DNA of 39,099 nucleotides from Zestosphaera sp. (lineage in GTDB: Archaea > Thermoproteota > Thermoprotei_A > Sulfolobales > NBVN01): assembly GCA_038843015.1 (NCBI GenBank), contig JAWBSH010000008.1, forward strand, positions 1-39,099, given 5' to 3'. Under the pieces are notes generated by a model, which saw nothing but the letters and a program-made list of their open reading frames with translations, made no database searches and was not told where the DNA came from. The position numbers were made by a program, and so were the translations under genes. Positions 33,080 through 39,099 of the stretch are shown here, piece by piece (within the stretch, counting starts at the first letter, position 1; each line of letters opens with the position of its first letter).

Positions 33080-33310
33080 TTTTCATGATGAGAGATACTT
33101 CAAGCTACCTAAAGATGGAACTAGATGTGAGTCTCGTGCTGTCAGGCTTGAAGGGTGTCCATGACCCCCGCGTAGAGTAGCTAGTAGCCACAGTGAATCG
33201 CGGGCAAGAGGCACAACCCGCCCTAGAAAAAACCTAGGACGGGAAACGGTAGGAGGACGTTGCTACAATAGCTGAGGCTGGCTCATAAACTAGATACTTA
33301 ACGAGTCTTT
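33080..33310 (+). ncRNA. Structured intergenic stretch: ncRNA or decayed tnpB tail/omega-RNA
   Basis: The 367-base gap 32992-33358 holds no convincing gene. After the promoter of the minus-strand sulfhydrylase (33001-33030), 33080-33310 is noticeably more G+C-rich and folds locally: GGGT/ACCC (33153-33156 with 33164-33167), CCCGCG/CGCGGG (33167-33172 with 33199-33204) and CCCGCCCTAG/CTAGGACGGG (33217-33226 with 33234-33243, one internal mismatch, A-rich loop). A T6 run follows at 33345-33350. In one frame, broken by stops, it reads LDVSLVLSGLKG, VATVNRGQEA and AEAGS, which loosely recalls a TnpB C-terminus. No match to SRP, RNase P or tRNA was seen. Strand is inferred. Confidence 0.4.
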
Positions 33311-33317
33311 AAGTTTA

Positions 33318-33353
33318 CAGAAAAAATAATTTCAAAATAATTCGTTTTTTCTG
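33318..33353. terminator. Bidirectional oligo-A/oligo-T terminator
   Basis: CAGAAAAAA (33318-33326) and TTTTTTCTG (33345-33353) form a perfect nine-base inverted pair, giving an oligo-T run on each strand. It lies six bases beyond the aor stop on minus and after the structured stretch on plus. Confidence 0.5.
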
Positions 33354-33358
33354 TGCTC

Positions 33359-35245
33359 TTAACCTGGTAGTAAACCTTCTTCTTCTAGCCTGTAAGCCAA
33401 CCACTTAAGGTCTAGTTCTTCTAGTTTAGCCTTGGCGGGGCGACCGTCTATCCACCCTCTCACACTGTAGTACTCGTCGAGCATTTCATTAAGTCTCGTT
33501 ACGTGTCCCTTACTCGGTCCTTCAGGCATGGGTTCTTCTAAGAGTCTCTTAGGTAGTGTGTCGTATGTTCTGCCATCACCAAACGATAATATGTTGAAGA
33601 CTCTCTCGGCATTGTATATTCTCTCACCTATCTTCTCAATATCCTTACTTGTGAATTCAGCTCCTGTCACGGCTGTCAGTAACTTGGCGTAGTCATCAGC
33701 CCATATAGCGAACGAGCTGAATTTACAGAGGACGAGTGAGTCTATTACGGCGAAGACGTCTTGGAAGTGCTTCACTAGAGTTGCCTTACCCTTAGTAGAG
33801 AATCTATCAACTAATTCTGGAACTCCTAGAATCTCAGGAGATATTAGGTAGGCTCTTAAGTGGCAACCACCTCTATTGCTGGTTGCGTAAGCTAGTCCGT
33901 GACCCTGAACACCTCTCGGGTCGTAAGCAGGTAGTTCCTGCCCTCTAACAACCATAGCTAATTCTGGCGCCCCATATTTAGTAGCTAGTCTTAAAGCTCC
34001 TTCAGCTAAGTCGTCGCCTATGCCTGACCTATATGCAGTGCGCCAAACTAGCTCTACTATAGCTTCTGGAGTTCCCCACTTAGAGTTGAGGCCCCTCAGC
34101 TTTTCTGGCGCTATCTTACCCTTCTCAACTAACTCCATGAAAGTGCCTATCGTGTGTCCCGTAGATATTGTGTCAAGACCTAACTCGTTGCATAAGTAGT
34201 TAGCCTTACTTATTGCTTCTATGTCATCGGTGCCTGTCTGAGCACCGAAAGCCCATACAGTCTCGTATTCGGGGCCGCCCCCCTCACCACTGAAGGGCGA
34301 CTTAGTAACTCTCGTGTACCTAGCACAGCCTATCGGGCAACCCCAACATATCTCCTCCTTATACTTCTCCCAATCCATGTATTTCTCAGCTAGTACCTCT
34401 CCACTAGTCTTGCTTGCTGTGGGGAAATACCCTGTCTGGAAGTTCCTCGTAGGGTAGACGCCCGCATTATTGATTATATTTACTAGGACTGCAGTCCCGT
34501 ACTTAGGTAATGCCTCCGAAGTGACTGGACTCTTCTTGTGTTTGTCCATGGCCTCAATAACTGCTTCTCTGAAGAGCTCTGGCTTAGCTACTTTAGGCTT
34601 CTCGTGACCTAAAGCTGCTATAGCTTTTATCTTCTTAGACCCCCATACAGCACCGTGCCCTCCCCTCCCAGCAGCTCTAGACTTGTCATTCAGTAACGCA
34701 GCTATCTTAACCAAGTTTTCTCCGGCCGGACCTATAGCTAAAACCTTAATGTTCTTAGCCTCGTCACCGACCTCAGCCTTGAGCTCTTCTTTAATAAGGT
34801 CTGTCGTAGCGTGCACGTCCTTACCCCATAAGTGCCTCGCACACCTAATATCTACCTTCCCGTCATGCACCCACAGGTAGACAGGGTCTTCCGCCGCGTC
34901 CTCCAAGATTATGCCGTCAAATCCTGCGAACTTTAGTTCGGGACCGAACTTACCGCCACTCTGAGCGTCATGTATCGTGTTCGTTAACGGAGACTTAGTA
35001 ACTGAACACCACCTGCCAGACGTGGGAACTCCTGAAACTCCAGTTAGGGGTCCCGTCATAACGTACGCTTTATTAGCGGGAGATAAGGGGTCTACCCTAG
35101 GATCGATCTCCTTGAGAGCTAAGTAAACGCCGAGCCCTCTACCACCTATCCACTTCTTAAGTACTTCGTCAGGAGGGAACTCATACCTAATACAACCTGA
35201 CCTAAGATTGACTCTAGCTAGTCTGCCCATATAACCTCCTAGCAT
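33359..35245 (-). CDS. aor: Aldehyde:ferredoxin oxidoreductase (AOR)
   Basis: A 628-residue tungstopterin enzyme oxidising aldehydes to acids with ferredoxin. It follows Pyrococcus AOR closely in pattern: GRLARVNL, WIGGRGLGVYLALKEIDP, GPLTGVSGVPTSGRW, TKSPLTNTIHDAQSGG, AIGPAGENLVKIAAL, AAGRGGHGAVWGSKK, the [4Fe-4S] ligands of CWGCPIGC (C-x2-C-x3-C, about residues 300-307) and the late Cys in DSLVLCKF. ATG 35245 gives the usual AOR beginning and has AGGTG six bases upstream; ATG 35260 and ATG 35230 (after AGGAGG) are alternatives. It is divergent from its likely maturase. It probably detoxifies or uses aldehydes made from 2-oxoacids. Confidence 0.93.
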   Translation of the reverse strand: MLGGYMGRLARVNLRSGCIRYEFPPDEVLKKWIGGRGLGVYLALKEIDPRVDPLSPANKAYVMTGPLTGVSGVPTSGRWCSVTKSPLTNTIHDAQSGGKFGPELKFAGFDGIILEDAAEDPVYLWVHDGKVDIRCARHLWGKDVHATTDLIKEELKAEVGDEAKNIKVLAIGPAGENLVKIAALLNDKSRAAGRGGHGAVWGSKKIKAIAALGHEKPKVAKPELFREAVIEAMDKHKKSPVTSEALPKYGTAVLVNIINNAGVYPTRNFQTGYFPTASKTSGEVLAEKYMDWEKYKEEICWGCPIGCARYTRVTKSPFSGEGGGPEYETVWAFGAQTGTDDIEAISKANYLCNELGLDTISTGHTIGTFMELVEKGKIAPEKLRGLNSKWGTPEAIVELVWRTAYRSGIGDDLAEGALRLATKYGAPELAMVVRGQELPAYDPRGVQGHGLAYATSNRGGCHLRAYLISPEILGVPELVDRFSTKGKATLVKHFQDVFAVIDSLVLCKFSSFAIWADDYAKLLTAVTGAEFTSKDIEKIGERIYNAERVFNILSFGDGRTYDTLPKRLLEEPMPEGPSKGHVTRLNEMLDEYYSVRGWIDGRPAKAKLEELDLKWLAYRLEEEGLLPG

Positions 35246-35409
35246 CAAGAACACCTGCATGAGATATACTGTTAAAAACTTAATAAATTTTTCACGGTCA
35301 GAAACTCCCGAAGAGAATATTAGTTGCTGGTTCTAAGAGTTAGTTCAAAACTTAGAATACAACAATTAATATTAACATTAAATTATAGAAGTCGGGAGTT
35401 GAACTCTGT
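35246..35409. promoter_or_regulatory. Divergent promoter, aor / radical-SAM maturase
   Basis: A 164-base AT-rich divergent region. Minus-strand AAATTTATTAAG (about 35277-35288) is the probable aor TATA box; plus-strand TAAATTATAG (35378-35387) is that of the maturase. AACTCCCGA (35303-35311) and TCGGGAGTT (35392-35400) are a perfect nine-base inverted pair, the first about 15 bases above the aor TATA, the second between TATA and start of the maturase, and so a candidate shared operator. Confidence 0.5.
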
Positions 35410-36525
35410 ATGGGGATATACACCCAGAAAGTTGGTGAGTGGATTCTTGAATACGTTGATAGTAGTCCGAAGGAAGTGATGGTTGAAGTAACTACTTCCT
35501 GTAATTACGACTGCATCCACTGCTTCAGAAAAAACATGCTGAACCAAGACCTTAATAAACTCATGAGTATCGACGTTTTTAAGGTCGTACTTAGGGAAGC
35601 CGAGGATGCGGGAGCAAATAAGATCTCTTTTTCTGGCTGGGGGGAACCACTCACCCACCCAGAAATACTGAGTTTTATTTCTGAGGCGAAGAAGAGGGGG
35701 TTTAAAGTGTTGCTTAACACGAACGGGTACCTGCTACCAGACTACGTTGATGAGTTATTCAGAGTAGGTGTTGACGAGCTGTACTTAAGCGTTGACGGAG
35801 TGAGTGAAGAAGTTTATAGTTTGATGAGGAGAGGTGGGGTTCTTTCAAGAGTCTCTGAAGGCCTTATGAGGCTGAAAGAGCTCAAACTATCAAGTAATTC
35901 TTCTAAACCCGAGGTCTACATCCAATTCACGTTAACTAAGCTCAATGTTAAAGACTTACTTGAGTTACCTGAGTACGTGAAGAGAGTTAGCGCACACCAA
36001 GCAGTAGTCTCAAACGTAATCCCATTAAGCAGAGAATTCGAGAAAAAACTCTCGTGTTATAGTGACACAGAGTGCATGACCATAATTAACGAGCTCAGAG
36101 ACAAGCTAGCAAAGCGGATCTTCGCTACTGGAGGGAAGATCTCACTACCTAACTTCAGCCATACCTCAGAAAGGAGTTGCCCGTTCATATCGAGGAACGC
36201 CTGCTACATAAGATTCGACGGTTCTGTAGCCCCGTGCATACAGTACTCACACTCTTGGGTCTCTAACTTCGCTTCAGTAACTAGAGTGATTAAGGAAGTA
36301 GTCTTCGGCAACGTAACTAGAGAACACCTACGAGATATATGGAGAAAACCAGACTACGTTAAGTTCAGGATGAACACGTACTTCTTCAGAATGCCTTCAT
36401 GCTTTGAGTGCAACCTACGAGAATACTGCTACATAACCCTAAGCAACGAATCCGACTGCTGGGGCAACACGCCGACATGTGCTTCGTGCCCGTACGCGCA
36501 CGACGTCGTTAGATGCCCTCTATAA
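35410..36525 (+). CDS. Radical SAM/SPASM tungsten-cofactor oxidoreductase maturase
   Basis: A 371-residue radical SAM enzyme. The SAM cluster is CNYDCIHC (C-x3-C-x2-C, residues 31-38). GWGEPLTHPEI (GGE-like, as GWGEP) and LLNTNGYLLP and YLSVDG follow the usual barrel. The C-terminal region is Cys-rich: CPFISRNACYIRF, CIQYSHSW, CFECNLREYC and CASC, the SPASM/twitch clusters. A family of radical SAM proteins is known to sit next to AOR-type genes (cmo/tungsten oxidoreductase maturase), and here it is divergent from aor. It probably modifies the tungsten enzyme or its cofactor; the reaction is not known to me. Start ATG 35410. Confidence 0.87.
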   Translation: MGIYTQKVGEWILEYVDSSPKEVMVEVTTSCNYDCIHCFRKNMLNQDLNKLMSIDVFKVVLREAEDAGANKISFSGWGEPLTHPEILSFISEAKKRGFKVLLNTNGYLLPDYVDELFRVGVDELYLSVDGVSEEVYSLMRRGGVLSRVSEGLMRLKELKLSSNSSKPEVYIQFTLTKLNVKDLLELPEYVKRVSAHQAVVSNVIPLSREFEKKLSCYSDTECMTIINELRDKLAKRIFATGGKISLPNFSHTSERSCPFISRNACYIRFDGSVAPCIQYSHSWVSNFASVTRVIKEVVFGNVTREHLRDIWRKPDYVKFRMNTYFFRMPSCFECNLREYCYITLSNESDCWGNTPTCASCPYAHDVVRCPL

Positions 36526-36691
36526 CCCACACACCTAAGAACAAGCACTTAAAACTCGCGAGACTACTACACAACATCCATACTTACCACTACGAAAATC
36601 AGAAACAAATAAATTAGGGAAAATCCCTAAACATCACTTCAGGCCTAATTATTAGAATTCAGTCAAGCTAAGGTCTTCAATAATAACCAGT

Positions 36692-37777
36692 TTAGATTCT
36701 TAGTCCTCGAGCAGCGCTCTTTAATACGGGGTCAGCTATGACGTACTCACTATTTATTTTTTCAACGAATCCGTAGTTGACTAGCTCTCTCAGGTAGTGT
36801 GTTAGTTGTTTGTCGCTAATTGTCTTTTTGAGTTTGGCTGAGAGTCCTGCCTTAACTTCAGACCACGTGAGTGGAGTAGTTAGTAGTTTTAGTATGGTTA
36901 AGTATCTTGTTCTGGCTTGAGGTCTTATTGAGAGGAAATTCTCTAGTTCTTCCTGAACTAGCTTAGAACCCTCCTCGAGAGTCTTAGTGATTGCTTCTTC
37001 ATGACCTACTCTTAAGGCTTGATAACCGTAGTACGTGAGCCACCCTATCACGCCGTCAAACACGCTCACGGCATCTTCTAGGAACACTTCATTAATTGTT
37101 ACCCCAGCCTGTCTAAAGCCTTCCCTCAAAAACTCTATCGCCTCCTCCCTAGAAAGTCTCTTCATAACTATTGTCGTATACGGTCTCCCAGATAGAGGGG
37201 CTTTAACCTTCTTAACACCTAATAATCTGTCAAGCAAGCCTACTTCAGAGCCCGCTAGAACTAGCTTTACGTAGCTTAAGTAATCATACACGTGCGCGAG
37301 AAGCGAGTCGAAACGCGGGAAGATAAGAAAGTCTTGAGCTTCATCAAAAGCCAAGACTATGGGCTCCCCACACTCTTCCCCCCACTTATTCAACGCTTCA
37401 AGAACTTCTGTGAAGGTCCAGCTACCCCTAAAACTAAACTCGAGAGTAAGGCCTGAAATTGAGACTCCCTTAACTGACTTCAGGTACTTACTAACTGATT
37501 TTCTAGTCTCTAGAAGTTTAGATAACGAGCTTGCTAACATATCGTAAAAAGTGTCAACACTGAAATACTCGAATTTCCTAGCGTCAAGTATCACGTGAGG
37601 TAAGCCAGACATACTTAACCCAACCCTAATAAGAGATGACTTACCGGTTCTCCTGACACCTTTAATAACGATCATCCGAGTTGATTGATTATTTAGTTCT
37701 TTAATCAGAGTATTTAATTCTTCGTTAAAATTAAAGAAGTCTTCTCTGCGTTCTTTAACTCCTGGGTCAAAATACAA
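36692..37777 (-). CDS. Archaeal AAA+ ATPase with C-terminal winged helix
   Basis: A 361-residue STAND/AAA-type ATPase of the archaeal ATPase (PF01637-like) group. It shows Walker A VIKGVRRTGKSSLIRVG (near residue 39-52), Walker B IVLAFDEAQDF, the sensor VKLVLAGSEVG, SGRPYTTIVMKRLSREEAIE, and a C-terminal winged helix (ITPLTWSEVKAGLSAKL region, LTHYLRELVNYGFVEK). Proteins of this group are widespread in archaea; some resemble mobile-element ATPases, and no function is assigned. Start TTG 37777 after GGGGGTGTAAG. The region of its start and ribosome-binding site lies in a 20-base tandem repeat, so it may be autoregulated. It stands alone. Confidence 0.85.
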   Translation of the reverse strand: MYFDPGVKERREDFFNFNEELNTLIKELNNQSTRMIVIKGVRRTGKSSLIRVGLSMSGLPHVILDARKFEYFSVDTFYDMLASSLSKLLETRKSVSKYLKSVKGVSISGLTLEFSFRGSWTFTEVLEALNKWGEECGEPIVLAFDEAQDFLIFPRFDSLLAHVYDYLSYVKLVLAGSEVGLLDRLLGVKKVKAPLSGRPYTTIVMKRLSREEAIEFLREGFRQAGVTINEVFLEDAVSVFDGVIGWLTYYGYQALRVGHEEAITKTLEEGSKLVQEELENFLSIRPQARTRYLTILKLLTTPLTWSEVKAGLSAKLKKTISDKQLTHYLRELVNYGFVEKINSEYVIADPVLKSAARGLRI

Positions 37778-37816
37778 CTTACACCCCCAGTTATTAACTT
37801 ACACCCCGAGTTATTA
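37777..37816. repeat. Two tandem 20-base units covering the ATPase gene start
   Basis: The units 37777-37796 and 37797-37816 differ at one base (ACACCCCCAG versus ACACCCCGAG). They include the ATPase start codon edge, its ribosome-binding site and a TATA-like TTTAATAACT next to them. Only two copies exist, so it is not a CRISPR. Confidence 0.7.
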
Positions 37817-37946
37817 AAGCTTCTCACTACAACCGTGTCTGTGAGTTTCTTAGAGAAATTTTTCCAAGTAATGCTAGACCTTCTTTAAGAGACTACTCAC
37901 CACATTCGTGACTCAACAAGAAACTTTTTAATATTTCTGGTTATAA

Positions 37947-38879
37947 ATGAATTTATTGAGGTTTGAGAGAGTGGTTATAGTTAATGAGTTTAGTATGGCT
38001 TTCTCTTTAGACGTTAGGGATGTTCTCCCGGTTTTGTCGGATCTTCAGCTCCACCTGAGTTTATGGCCTATTGTAGAGTCTCTGGTTGAGGTGTTGAGCG
38101 ATAATGAAGTCGTAGCTAATCTGAAAATAGGTGATTCTCTAAGCAAAACTCACTTCAGAATAAGTGTCAGCAAAGAAGATGAAGTTAATATCGTGAAAAT
38201 CGAAGGTCATGATGACTTAAGCCTAGAACTCAGGTTAAGTATTGTGGGTAGGGTGATGCTTGGTAGCCCCTTAACCCTAGTTAAGGGCAGAATCTCTGTG
38301 AAGTCAGCTAACGAGAAAAAACTGAAGCCGTATATCAAGGAATTTGTTGATGCCTACCAAAACAGGCTAATTGAAGTGCTACCAGCAGTAATTGAGGCCT
38401 GGAAGAAGAGACTAGCTGAGAAAGTAGAGGAGAAAGTAGAAGTAGCAACTCAATTGCCAGAGAAAACAGTGATTGAAGAACGAGTTACTCGAGAAGAACC
38501 ACCTAAGCTCAAGTTAGAAGGCTTGAATATTACAGAGAATCCTGTAGCTCTCGAAGACGAAGTCTTACTAAGCAATATAATCCTCAAGTCTCAAATCCTA
38601 AAGACCGTCAGAGAAGAACTCAGCGGTCCTGAACTCCTGAGAAGACTGAGTGAAATATACTTAGAGACTAAACTGAGAACCCTCTACGTACTCGCAGTAG
38701 ACTCGGAAAACAATAAAGTCAGGATATTAATTAGAGACGGTGTAATCACGGGCCTCAGGATCGAGCTGAGAGAAGGCGTAGTTGTGAATGGGGTAGAAGC
38801 ACTCAAGAAACTTAAGGAGATGGATAAGAGAGTATTAAAGATCACTACTTACTCAATGCCTGAAGAATCAATGCTCTAA
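37947..38879 (+). CDS. Unknown protein, SRPBCC-like N-terminus
   Basis: A 310-residue soluble protein of no recognised family. Residues 1-150 (FERVVIVNEFSMAFSLDVRD to the VDAYQNRLIEVLPAVIEAW helix) have the strand-helix-strands-long-helix order of SRPBCC/START-like folds (CoxG group). Residues about 155-190 are a charged linker (KVEEKVEVATQLPEKTVIEE), and 195-310 form a second alpha/beta domain (LYVLAVDSENNKVRILIRDG, ITGLRIELREGVVV). No signal or membrane segment. TATA-like CTTTTTAATATT lies 12-25 bases before ATG 37947; GTG 37971, with GAGG upstream, is an alternative. Archaeal proteins of this shape can be regulatory or lipid/ligand-binding, but no function is claimed. Confidence 0.55.
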   Translation: MNLLRFERVVIVNEFSMAFSLDVRDVLPVLSDLQLHLSLWPIVESLVEVLSDNEVVANLKIGDSLSKTHFRISVSKEDEVNIVKIEGHDDLSLELRLSIVGRVMLGSPLTLVKGRISVKSANEKKLKPYIKEFVDAYQNRLIEVLPAVIEAWKKRLAEKVEEKVEVATQLPEKTVIEERVTREEPPKLKLEGLNITENPVALEDEVLLSNIILKSQILKTVREELSGPELLRRLSEIYLETKLRTLYVLAVDSENNKVRILIRDGVITGLRIELREGVVVNGVEALKKLKEMDKRVLKITTYSMPEESML

Positions 38880-38924
38880 GTTCTCTTAAAGCAGTAGACC
38901 TCCTCAGACCTGCCTCTTATAATC

Positions 38925-39099
38925 GTTCCGGATTTCACATCTGTTCACGCTAGCTGATGTAGATGAAGATGCTTGTAAGTGTTTCTAGTGCTTTTATGTA
39001 TGGGAGTCTAGGAGTGCCCTCTCGAACGCACTCAAGAGCAACCAAACCCGAAATCAACGCAGGAGAACAGAAGTGAGACAATGACATCAATGACAAACC
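38925..39099 (-). repeat. Diverged intergenic repeat, copy B (inverted partner at 1451-1630)
   Basis: Read on minus, it matches copy A over at least 38940-39061 and runs off the window edge. The identical core GGCACTCCTAGACTCCCA is at 39000-39017. A minus-strand frame from ATG 39087 to TAG 38950 would code 45 residues with FCSPAL..GLVAL and GTPRLP, aligned in frame with copy A. Three extra bases relative to A between GLV and GTPRLP come from two compensating insertions. It may be a tnpB 3' remnant or another non-autonomous element; the rest lies outside the window. Confidence 0.7.

Noticed and set aside
33085-33095. C box (ATGATGA) of a C/D-box sRNA
   Set aside because: No D box (CTGA) or D'/C' pair at proper distance; the nearest CTGA is about 190 bases downstream.
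32992-33358. SRP RNA, RNase P RNA or tRNA in the gap
   Set aside because: None of the conserved sequence blocks of these RNAs (for example the RNase P GAGGAAAGUC block) is present.
36526-36691. Gap between the maturase and ATPase genes
   Set aside because: A 166-base AT-rich stretch in which no gene, repeat or clear hairpin terminator was found.
37777-37816. Possible CRISPR repeats
   Set aside because: Only two directly abutting 20-base units with no spacer between them.
1451-39099. Composite transposon bounded by inverted repeats
   Set aside because: The segment between the copies carries ordinary housekeeping and metabolic genes, no transposase was seen, and the repeats are diverged about 20 percent.

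Overview
The window looks like chromosomal DNA of an anaerobic, (hyper)thermophilic crenarchaeote (Thermoproteota; the gene content resembles Desulfurococcales and relatives). The evidence is an archaeal NAC alpha subunit, an archaeal CPSF2-type beta-CASP nuclease, three tungsten aldehyde:ferredoxin oxidoreductase-family enzymes including GAPOR, an Entner-Doudoroff-type KDG kinase/aldolase pair, an O-phosphoserine sulfhydrylase of the Aeropyrum type, TATA-driven promoters with very short leaders, and heavy use of GTG and TTG starts preceded by GGTG/GGAGG ribosome-binding sites. No tRNA, rRNA, intact IS element or CRISPR array was seen.

Layout. 1-2.4 kb: end of an MFS transporter, ribB and a coiled-coil protein of unknown function, with a diverged repeat between them. 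2.4-5.5 kb: a zinc/manganese-type ABC transporter (binding protein, permease, divergent ATPase) with a NikR-like regulator. 5.6-10.7 kb: sugar metabolism (ROK sugar kinase, NDP-sugar pyrophosphorylase, HTH_10 regulator, KDG-aldolase-like and KDG-kinase-like genes). 10.7-13.4 kb: DUF917 protein and NCS1 nucleobase/hydantoin permease with a small membrane protein. 13.5-15.9 kb: aminotransferase, flavin reductase, Fe-S flavoprotein. 15.9-20.7 kb: GAPOR (gor), divergent from a polyferredoxin, a WOR5-like oxidoreductase and a MoaD-like protein. 20.7-25.1 kb: fucose-isomerase-like protein, a Cys4 winged-helix protein, aCPSF2, NAC, XRE regulator. 25.1-29.8 kb: three amidohydrolases (MtaD-like, adenine deaminase, dihydroorotase/dihydropyrimidinase-like). 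29.7-33 kb: an endonuclease III-like protein lacking its catalytic Asp, MoeB/ThiF-like E1, YjbQ, O-phosphoserine sulfhydrylase. 33-36.5 kb: a structured non-coding stretch, a classical AOR and, divergently, its radical-SAM/SPASM maturase. 36.7-39.1 kb: an AAA+ ATPase, an unknown protein, and a second, inverted copy of the repeat seen at 1.5 kb.

How it fits together. The window is dominated by tungstopterin biology: three AOR-family enzymes plus candidate cofactor genes (MoaD-like ubiquitin-fold protein, MoeB-like E1, radical-SAM maturase) and likely electron partners (polyferredoxin, Fe-S flavoprotein). With the ROK kinase, the KDG genes and GAPOR it suggests ferredoxin-linked sugar catabolism. 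A second theme is nucleobase or hydantoin uptake and deamination (NCS1 permease, DUF917, adenine deaminase, two further amidohydrolases). The most unusual non-coding signals are the inverted repeat pair near the window ends, the folded intergenic stretch at 33.1-33.3 kb, and several dyads in divergent promoters.
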